A stretch of 64,000 nucleotides of DNA, taken from Coniella vitis. Taxonomy: Eukaryota > Ascomycota > Sordariomycetes > Diaporthales > Schizoparmaceae. Location: assembly GCA_011317545.1 (NCBI GenBank), contig WUJK01000003.1, forward strand, positions 4,216,001 to 4,280,000, read 5' to 3'. The position numbers and the translations under genes are program-made. Below, piece by piece: positions 55,792 through 64,000 of the stretch. The notes under the pieces were generated by a model. The model searched no databases, was not told the DNA's origin, and saw nothing but the letters and a program-made list of their open reading frames with translations. Within the stretch, counting starts at the first letter, position 1. Each line of letters opens with the position of its first letter.

Positions 55792-58700
55792 TTTCTTCGA
55801 GTAATGTTCAGGCAATTTAGCAACTGGGAGCATTGGGGTACTTGGTGTTGGTTTGCTGTTGGGATCGCAGTGTCCGCTCCCAGAGTTGTCGGGTGCACAA
55901 CAATCCTGAGACTCTCTCACAGCGCGGATACGTTGTTGAGACTTTGAAGTTGGTCGTTGGTTATGGTGTCCCAGTGTTCCTCTCCCCTTCCTCGGCAAGC
56001 AATCTGAACCGAGTCCCAAGAAGAAGGAGCAGTATGCTCTGTGGATAAGTAAGTACCTAGTTAATGTCGACTATAAGTACGGATGGTCCAGTCACTTTCC
56101 GAGCCAGGCTCAAGCCTTCCAGTAGGAGTGGAGCACCGTTACTTTGCACGAGACAGTGTGACGGCCAGGGCTTTCCTGTCTGGGCGACCGAAAGAGTCAA
56201 ACACGAAGAGTTTTGAAACGTGGATTTTGCAATGTCTTCAAATATACCCGCGTGCTGTCCAACCAGAGAGTTGCCTTTTGGCAACTACACTTTCGGAGCG
56301 GGAAGCAGTTCAGGGACGATTGGAATAGGCAGGCCACACACACTTGGTGATTTGAAGTTGAATTGATCGATTCATCAAGCAAGCGGCCAAGTGAGAAGAT
56401 CAAGATGGAGTGACAGCAAGCGCTGAGGGCGGATTGGGGCAACGCCAGCTTTGCGACATGAGCTTGCGCATCGGAACTTGAATCTTTGATGCGACCTCAA
56501 GGAAATTAATAAGTTTGGTATGCTGCTAGATGCTCATTGCTGCATGCTGCACATGACCCCTTTCGTACCCTTCACTCAAAGCGAAGCTCCAAGGCGGGGG
56601 AGATGGTGGGCGCCAATGTCTCTGTGGGCAGACCGAGGTCGACGGCATACTTGCAAACAGCCTACAACTCAGCATGATGCTTGGTCACTCTGGGGAAAAG
56701 CACATGCCAGATGTTTTCCCTCTCTCCGGTGGCTGGCTGCATGGCTCACGCGGTTGGTGAAGAGGACCAAAGAAGAAAGAGGGTGTGTGGTGGGATCGAT
56801 ACCGCCTGGGTGGGTCGGATATTGTGAGGGGTGGTGGCCACGGGTTCTCTGATTACCGGACAGGCATCTTTGGTTTCCTCTTCTTTTCCTTCTTCATCAA
56901 TTTGGTGTCTCTTGTCAGACCGACGCCAGATGCAGACAGTGATCAACCGTGGAGCTTGGCAACTTGGCGACATAGTATGTCCATCCCCTTGACAAGAGGT
57001 CACGGAGAGCTTGCTGGCCTATCGCCTACCTCTGCTGCAACTCGGGATGGCACGCTACGAGGTTCGACGGCGAAGGACTTTTACGATCTTGGGTGCCTCA
57101 TGCGAGGGAGGCCTTCCATTGCCACTTCGTGGTCGCAACAGCAAGGTCAACACGATGCAATGGGATCTTGTCGCATGCGCAAAAGGCACAGCATTGCCTT
57201 TGACTACTTCTACATGGCAGAGGGAGCCGAGACAGATAGGTGAAGGCAGCCCGGGGCATGCACGCCGCGGGGCCGCGGTTCACAAGAAACAGGGTGGCAG
57301 ATCTTGGCCTCTCTCGGGGTTTCATCCGGGGCTTTAAAGGGCGTAAGATGAGATTGGCCGCCGTGGCTTTTTGACCCTTTTTGGCGGCTTGAACGAGCAT
57401 GTCTCTGGATCGCTGGACCTATCGGCGGGCGTTGATGCATGCTCAACTCGGATCCGGTACGGGGGACGGCGCATGCGACCATGATGGGTGGAAAGGGTGT
57501 GGGTGGGTAGTTCTCCGCCACCCTACATATTACTATGTACACACATATGCTACTGTGTTTGTACTATGTACACGGTAAGTACCGTCTGCGATGGAATTTC
57601 TCCAGCCATCTGTTTAATCTTCACCCAGCCTCGAGCCATCTTGCAAGCAGCGGGCATTTGTTCTTCGCTTTACCAACCTCTCTACATAGTACAGATTTGT
57701 CGCGTGCTTGAGCAAGGGGCTGCCCTGTCAGTCGCGCGCCCACCCCGAGTGTGCTATGCCAGCTCAATAATTTCACCAGTCAGCCAATTGCCAGCTCAGC
57801 CAGCCTTGCCGATCCATTGGACAGTGTTCAGCGGGTGGCCATCAGCAAGTGGCCCCCTTGACATCGGTGAGCGCCCCAGAACGGGCCAGGCTACCCCATG
57901 GGGTTTTTCTTGCGCTTGGGTCATGCACGAGGCATTCGGGAATGTATACCCTTTTCGAAAGGCCCTGTGGCCAAGCTGCCCAACAAAGTCTGTTCTGTCC
58001 CAGTTGCCCCGCACGCTGGACCTGCTTTGAGATATTATGTACAATAATATTGCATCGTATTGCGCTGTCTCAGCTTCACGGACGTCACTGGTGCAGGGAA
58101 CAAGAGGAGGAAGAGGAGGGAGAAGAGGAGAAGAAGAAGACGCAGCAAGACTTCTTCCGAGGCAGCTTGTGAATATTAAGTACTCGGGATATTCCATTCC
58201 TTGTGGTGGTGGCAGCCTCTGCAGCACTGCTGGCTGCAAAAGACTTGAAGGGCGGGTTGACTCTTTGCTGTGTCCGATGCGGAGAGTCTTGAGCATTCTC
58301 TCACGCAATGAGACTACCTCGGCTATCAAGAAGGACTGCGAGAAGCGTAAGAAGCCAACTGCGATTGGTCGACTTGTGGGTGAATGGTTCGCAAAATCCT
58401 GTTAGTAGGCTATGGCAATGACTCGCTTTGTCAAGCAGCCAACAACGCCTTGACAAAACAACCTTTATTATGTGGGCTGTGCTTCAAACTCGCGCTGGAA
58501 GCGTGGCGCTCAACACGCACGTTACAAAAGTTTGAACTGCTGTGTTCGTTGTACCTTGTTTTTTTGTAGGTACGGTGGTCCTTGATTCTTTTTTCCCCAG
58601 TCTTTTTAAAAGGAAAGAGATGAACGCTTCTCTATACTGGGTTGACAGATATGATGGAGAAAGCTGCCCGCGAAGTTAGGCTACACGGCTTTGTCCTTGT

Positions 58701-60273
58701 CAATCACACAGTCCACTGACACGCAGCTGCAAACGCTCAAGTCTGGGGCTTTGAGTCGTCACAAGTTCGACGTGCGAATTTGCACGATCGACAGAGTTCT
58801 GATGCTGGATTCAGCGCGTTCCCCCCCCCCCCCAGCCACACCCTTCACACGTTTGGCACACGGGCCCGCTGCCGGCTACAATGGAGACATCCGGGCCGGA
58901 AGCTCATGCAACGTGCGCTCTCCTTCCGCTGCCCTCTCCGTTCCGGGGCTCTCAGATGTTTGCAAAGGCTTGGACTGAGAGCACCAAGGCCGATAGTTCA
59001 GTGCCGAGGTCTGAGAGTTGGATCCTGGGCAGCCTTGCTTGTGGGGCTCGAGGATTGTTTCCCTCATGTCCTTTGCCTCATGTTTTGCGGGTGTTGAAGG
59101 CACATCTGCAGCGTGTAAGGCCTCGTTTTCATCTGCGGTGTTGTCTCTGGCCTTGCCCGCGATTGATGGGCTCCAACTAACACTCGGGATGACTTCTTTG
59201 ACATCTTGACATTTACCTGCCCGCTACTCTGGAGACTACTGGCGTCTGCAGACCGCTCTATCGAGCACCGTAGGATGAGTCTTTAGCCTGGCCTTGGAGA
59301 TCCACTGCCAACGGCCCGAGCGCTTTTGGAAAGCCACAGAAGTCTGAGTCTCCACGATGAAGCCTCTGTTGTAGGCGCCCACCAAGTTTTTAAATTTACT
59401 CTTGTGGAGTCTCGCTCACAGGATGATGCACCCAACTGCCATTCCTGAGGAGCAGCTCTCTTCGCAATGCTCCATGAGAGCCTCAGCTACCAGTTTGAGT
59501 GAATGTCTACTGCCCCGCGGTATCCAAGCGGGGACGTGGCTCACAAAGTATCGTGGTATTGTTGCAGGGTGCCCGTGAGGAAGTCCACATTTTCTCCATG
59601 CGGAGACTCGTCTGGAGAAGGCCTGGACCAGGCCGAGGCAGTACATGGTACCCTCACGTCCATCTCCAGACTCTCTCTTGGTGCCATCCCCCCACCAAGA
59701 CCTGCCAGAGTGCCCCTAAAAGGACCAATCACTCGCCAGCATACCGTCCTTGAATCGTCGACAGCAGTCACTTGATGAGGCCGTGACCACGCGGCCCCAA
59801 CGACCGTGATCGGCCTAGACTGGGCCGGACAACGAGTCCATTCTGGGAATTCTGTTACACTGCAAATTGCTAAAAGGTTGGCTGCCTTTCTGTCTTGCTT
59901 CCGTCCTCCTGGCATGCCATGGATCCCGACGCCGGGCAGTGGGCCATGAAAGCTTATTTCTTTTTGGCCTGTTCAAGCCTCCAAGCGGACACTGGCCGGG
60001 AGGAAGCGGAATGTGCCATCTTACAACGTCGTGCCACGCAGGTCGTGCCACTCCCACTGTCCAAGCATGCGTCTAGGCGTTCCTTATTGCACTCATGCCT
60101 CGGGATACATATACTGCGGGGAGGCGCCCCGTGGTGTGTTGTAGTAGTCCTCACTCAAGGCTTGGGCTCAACAGGTTTTGCTCGTGGTGGTGTTGCTGCT
60201 CACCACAAACGGTACTTGGCTTTTGTCTTCCACTTTTTGCCCCTTCATCACCGTCATCACCAGCATCGTGATC
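55792..60273. other. Gene-free region upstream of the sugar transporter
   Basis: 4.5 kb with three exact 9-mer copies (57531, 57562, 57683), a short C homopolymer at about 58820 and no supported gene. Open frames here have biased, domain-free translations. The last few hundred bases probably form the transporter's promoter and leader. Confidence 0.5.
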
Positions 60274-61977
60274 ATGGCTCGCTTGTCCGACGATGACGCC
60301 GAGGTTTTCGAGGCTGAGGCCGTAGGCGACGAGAAGCCTGTTGGCCATGTGAAGGAGGTGAACACGAATTCTGTGGCGCTGGCGGCCGCCGTTGCTTCGC
60401 AAAAGCCCAATCTTTGGAGCCCCAACATGCTCAAACTGTACTTTATCATGTCGATCGGATATCTCGTGTCAACCATGAATGGATTCGGTATGTACCCCCA
60501 CTTCTTGATAAAAGGCCTCCTCTCTAGCACACGCTTGTAGGGAAATACTCCCCATAAACTGACGATGTGGGCGGGGCTTGCAGACAGTTCCTTGATGTCC
60601 TCCATCAATGCCATGACACCGTATCAAAAGGACATGGGCCTTGACGGCGCCGGTTCCACCACTGGCATTGTGTTCATCGTCTACAACCTCGGCCAAATCG
60701 CGGCCTTCCCCTTTTGCGGCCTTATTGCAGACGGCTACGGCCGGCGCATGTGCATTTTTGTGGGCTGCCTGCTCGTCCTCGTTGGCACCGCTGTGCAAGC
60801 CTCCGCCCACCACCTGAACCAATTCATCGGCGGCCGCTTTGTGCTCGGTTTCGGTGCCAGCATCGCCTCGGCCGCCGGCCCAGCCTACACGGTCGAGCTG
60901 GCGCACCCGGCCTACCGCGGCTTCATGGCAGGCATGTACAACAACTTCTGGTGGTTCGGCAACATCCTCGCCGGCTGGACGACCTACGGAACCAACCTCC
61001 ACCTGAAGACGTCGTGGGCGTGGCGCGTGCCGACCCTGGTCCAAGCTGGCCTCCCGGGCCTCGTCATGTGCCTGATTCTCTTCTTCCCCGAGACGCCGCG
61101 ATGGCTCATTGCCCACGACCGCGCCGACGAGGCACTGGCCATCCTGGCCAAGTACCACGGCGACGGAGACCCAGACTCGCCGCTGCCGCAGCTGCAGTAC
61201 CACGAAATCGTCGAGCAGAACCGTTTGACGCGCGACGAGAACCCCTGGTGGGACTTCCGCGAGCTCGTCAATACCCGCGCGGCGCGGTACCGCCTGGCCA
61301 TGGTGATTGGCATGGCCTTCATCGGCCAGCTGTCGGGCAACAACGTCGTTAACTACTTTATGCCTGAGATGTTTGCGGCGGCGGGAATCACAAACACGGA
61401 CACGCAGCTGCTGCTCAACGCCATCAACCCCATCTTCAGCATGATGGGTGCCGTGTACGGAGCGAGTCTGCTGGACAAGCTGGGCCGGCGCAAGATGATG
61501 TTGGCGGGTCTCTCGGGCAGCCTCTTCTTCTACATTCTCCTGACGGCCTTCACGGCCAACACGGCTGCGCACCCGGCCCTGGGCTACGGCGTGATTGTGT
61601 CCATCTACTGCTTTGGCATCAGCTTTGCGTGGGGCTTCACCCCGCTGCAGACGCTGTACAGCATGGAGTGTCTCGACAACCGCACGCGCGCCAAGGGGTC
61701 CGGCCTGAACTTCCTCTTCCTGAACGTGGCCATGGTGATCAACACGTACGGCATCAGCGTGGGCATTGCCAAGATTGCGTGGAAGCTGTACATTGTGTAC
61801 TGCGCGTGGATCGCCGTGGAGATGGCGGTGATTTACTTGTTTTTCGTCGAGACGGCAGGCAAGACGCTCGAGGAGCTGGGCGAAATCTTTGAGGCGCCAA
61901 ATCCGCGCAAGGAGAGCACGAGGAAGGTGAGGATTGGGCTGGACCAGGCTGGCCATGTCGTGGGTGTTGAGTCGTAG
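60274..61977 (+). CDS. MFS sugar transporter (lactose permease/hexose transporter type)
   Basis: Exons 60274-60487 and 60584-61977 join in phase 1 to 535 residues with about twelve membrane helices. After a 50-residue cytosolic N-terminus comes the first-helix motif GFDSSLMSSINAM, then the loop 2-3 signature GLIADGYGRRMCIFVG, PETPRWLIAHDRADEAL before the central loop, the helix-7 motif GQLSGNNVVNYF, the loop 8-9 motif DKLGRRKMML and the end motif VETAGKTLEELGEIFE. These are sugar-porter signatures in the plasma membrane, using proton symport. The set resembles fungal lactose/cellobiose permeases (LAC12/CDT group), from memory; the real substrate is not certain. The first-helix GYDG-type glycine is a serine here. 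Confidence 0.9.
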
Positions 61978-62694
61978 GCCGCGCAGATGTCTGCCCGTTT
62001 CGCAGCCATTTATTTGATTGCGGTCGAATTGATCGGCCTTTTCACGCAAATAGAAGTCCTTGAATAATGCCAGACTTGGTTATAGTACGGGACCAGCGTG
62101 CAGCGGTCTTGTGGCGATGTTGTGAGCGAATATGTTGTTGTCTGATTGTTAGAAAAAGGCCAGTCTCGAGTGCTACAAAGGCGATGTGGGGAACTCAAAA
62201 GCAGGTCGCAACTGGAGTACCATACCGATAGGGCGGTACTTGTGATCATCACATGATTTGTGCTTTGATTTCAGGTACCGCACTATGTAAGTCAGCAGTT
62301 GCCATAATGACCCCTGAAGCGAAGCCGTGCAGGCCGTGGTTTACTCTGTAAGAACCCCCTGGATGTTGTGAACAGCGCTATAAAACGTCAACGTCACGGC
62401 ATTCCGGGGGCTAGCAACCCACTGAACCGCTGCCGAGCCTGCCTAGCCTGCCTAGCAAGCCATCATCTTGGGAATTGATGCGCAACGTCATCACTGCCAC
62501 CCTTCCGGGTCTCGGATGTAACTGGAGATAGCGATAAAATTATCACAAGCCCGAATTCTCCGCCTCAACAATAACTCGCTCGCGAACCACGCAGACCGCC
62601 CAGTTTCTCACGTTCGTGGCACTGAGCCATAGATTCATCATAGTCTTTTGTTCCTGCGATTTTCCGACCCGAAACTTACCGCTTGTTGTCCACC
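61978..62694. other. Intergenic spacer
   Basis: Between two plus-strand genes. A one-mismatch 9-mer (CACTATGTA) lies near 62281. A short repeated CCTGCCTAG is seen near 62440. No gene. Confidence 0.5.
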
Positions 62695-63582
62695 ATGCGC
62701 ACGAATCTCCTCTCGTCCAGGAGCCGCGAGTTGTCGAGCCTCTGCGCCGCCTGCGCACGCAAGCGACTCGCCACGGCGACGACAGCTCCGATTGCAACGC
62801 ACGCAGCTGTGAACTTATCATCGTCCAGAAGAAACAGACATGAAACACGAACCTTGTTGCCCCAAACTACCGTGACACGCCGCTGGTCGTCGACCTCCTC
62901 CTCAGCTCCAGCGCCATCGCCTCCCCAGAAACCACGCATCAACTACAAACCGTTGCCCTACTACGCTCTCTTCCCCCAGACACTCCCAGCTGGACCTCCG
63001 CCAAAGGGCCCCTTCGACATCGATGTCCGCGCTCTGCGTCGCGAGTTTCTCCAGCTACAAGCCGCCTCACACCCCGACTTCCACCACCACGCTGCCCACG
63101 ACGCGAGCTCCTCCTCCTCCTCCTCCTCCTCGGCCGACTCGTCACCCTCTGACGCTCCCTCGCCGACCCACTCGGCGAACAGACGCAAGGCAGAGGCCCT
63201 CTCCAGCCACATCAACTCCGCCTACAAGACCCTCGCCTCGCCGCTCCTGCGCGCCCAGTACATCCTCGCCGAGCGGTACGGCATCGACCTCGCCGGCGAC
63301 GAAGCCTCGTCCCTGACGGGCCCACCGGACGCAGAGCTGCTGACCGAGGTGCTGTACGCGCGCGAGATGATTGAAGAAGCGGCGAGCGAAAAGGACCTCG
63401 AGAGCGTGCAGGCGGAGAACGATGAGCGAATCCGAGACTCGCTGCAGGATCTGGCGGGTGCGTTTGCTGCCGAGAATGTGCAGGCTGCCGTGCGGGAGAC
63501 GGTGCGCCTCAAGTACTGGGAGAATATCAGCGAGAGCATACGGAACTGGGAAGAGGGCAGGCCGGTTGTTCTGCAACATTAA
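62695..63582 (+). CDS. jac1: Mitochondrial J-domain co-chaperone of Fe-S cluster assembly (Jac1/HscB)
   Basis: A single exon of 295 residues from an ATG in context CACCATGC. Residues 1-70 are rich in Arg and Ser without acidic clusters, as in a mitochondrial targeting sequence. The J-domain follows with PLPYYALFP, a helix LRREFLQLQAASHPDFH carrying the essential HPD (126-128), a Ser/Asp-rich expansion of about 40 residues, then SSHINSAYKTLASPLLRAQYI. The C-terminal HscB oligomerisation helices (LYAREMIEEAAS to RLKYWENISESIRNWEEG) bind the scaffold Isu1. Jac1 recruits the Hsp70 Ssq1 to release Fe-S clusters. The serine expansion between HPD and helix III is longer than usual. Confidence 0.93.
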   Translation: MRTNLLSSRSRELSSLCAACARKRLATATTAPIATHAAVNLSSSRRNRHETRTLLPQTTVTRRWSSTSSSAPAPSPPQKPRINYKPLPYYALFPQTLPAGPPPKGPFDIDVRALRREFLQLQAASHPDFHHHAAHDASSSSSSSSSADSSPSDAPSPTHSANRRKAEALSSHINSAYKTLASPLLRAQYILAERYGIDLAGDEASSLTGPPDAELLTEVLYAREMIEEAASEKDLESVQAENDERIRDSLQDLAGAFAAENVQAAVRETVRLKYWENISESIRNWEEGRPVVLQH

Positions 63583-64000
63583 ACGGGCCGATCGTGGCAT
63601 TGTTGGGACAAGTGAAGTTGGATAGATTATGGCTTGCTTTTTGATGCGAGCGCATCGTTGTCCATCAAGCAGGCGCATGCGCTTATGTTTGGATCTACAG
63701 CCCTTCTGGGTGGCAGTTGTCGGTTGGCGTTAAAGGAATACTCTTGATAAAGAGGTGGCGCAGGAAGATGGATCTAGAAACAGACGAACATGAATCACCA
63801 ATTCGGACGGGATGGTCTTGTAAAGGTATTGAAAACAATCAGCAAGTTGGTATTTGATCACTCTTCCACCCTGGACTCCTCCATCCAAAGCTCCTTGCTA
63901 GTTCCAGCTATTGTACGTTGAATCCTAAATGTATCTCTTAACATTACAAGCAGTTCCCCATCCTGCTACCCATTCACCACGAAATTCAATCAGCCTTTTA
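63583..64000. other. Downstream spacer to window end
   Basis: 3' flank of jac1. I see no further gene before the edge. Confidence 0.5.

Larger units (their letters stand above)
2996..57691. repeat. Dispersed 9-mer family TACATAGTA/TACTATGTA (22 exact copies)
   Basis: Exact copies start at 2996, 12588, 15660, 19335, 19349, 23068, 23515, 23889, 24630, 25172, 25416, 27282, 27296, 28213, 31358, 31993, 32011, 41867, 44031, 57531, 57562 and 57683. About 0.5 would be expected by chance in 64 kb on both strands. All lie outside the exons proposed here. Several one-mismatch copies exist as well. Function unknown; see findings. Confidence 0.85.

Noticed and set aside
60469..62049. 526-codon open frame on the minus strand
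   Set aside because: It is the antisense of the sugar transporter; the plus frame has family motifs and splice sites while the minus translation is His/Arg/Ala-rich with no domain.
1..64000. Secondary-metabolite or defence gene cluster
   Set aside because: No polyketide synthase, peptide synthetase, terpene cyclase, HET-domain or NLR gene is present; neighbouring genes are of unrelated housekeeping or metabolic types.

Overview
The window comes from the nuclear genome of a filamentous ascomycete (Pezizomycotina; probably Sordariomycetes, perhaps Hypocreales, though the order is a guess from gene style). The evidence is short GT-AG introns with CTAAC-type branch points in about half the genes, a COP9 signalosome subunit, fungal-type GFA1, Cyb2, Rpt4, Pre4 and Jac1 proteins, a DUF3712 protein, and an intron-containing tRNA-Ala. 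I support 21 protein-coding genes (one cut by the left edge) and one tRNA. About 24 kb, or 38 percent, is coding. I see no transposon, CRISPR array, biosynthetic core gene or rRNA.

Left third (1-22.8 kb, gene-dense): the C-terminal end of a glutathione S-transferase, an ATP-grasp protein, a low-complexity hypothetical protein, tRNA-Ala(UGC), a small membrane protein rebuilt from three exons, a membrane protein with a predicted permuted papain-like domain, an aldo-keto reductase, a DUF1275 protein, a cytochrome b2-type L-lactate dehydrogenase, an FMN-binding split-barrel protein, an NAD(P)-binding epimerase-like protein, an SGNH-hydrolase-fold protein that has lost its catalytic residues, and COP9 signalosome subunit 4.

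Middle (22.8-46.6 kb, gene-poor): a 10.7-kb stretch with one likely 54-residue cysteine-rich microprotein and traces of decayed coding sequence, then a large F-box protein and the proteasome ATPase Rpt4, then a 7.9-kb stretch with no supported gene. These spacers carry most copies of a strongly over-represented 9-mer, TACATAGTA/TACTATGTA.

Right third (46.6-64 kb): glutamine-fructose-6-phosphate aminotransferase with unusually long, repeat-bearing introns; the 20S proteasome subunit beta-7 (Pre4) divergent from an HCNGP-family protein; a DUF3712 membrane protein; a 4.5-kb spacer; an MFS sugar transporter; and the mitochondrial Fe-S co-chaperone Jac1.

Most genes are unrelated housekeeping or metabolic functions. 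The only functional grouping is loose: CSN4, an F-box protein, Rpt4 and Pre4, all ubiquitin-proteasome components, lie within about 30 kb, which may be chance. The most unusual items are the catalytically dead SGNH protein, the papain-like membrane protein, the 9-mer family and the GFA1 introns.
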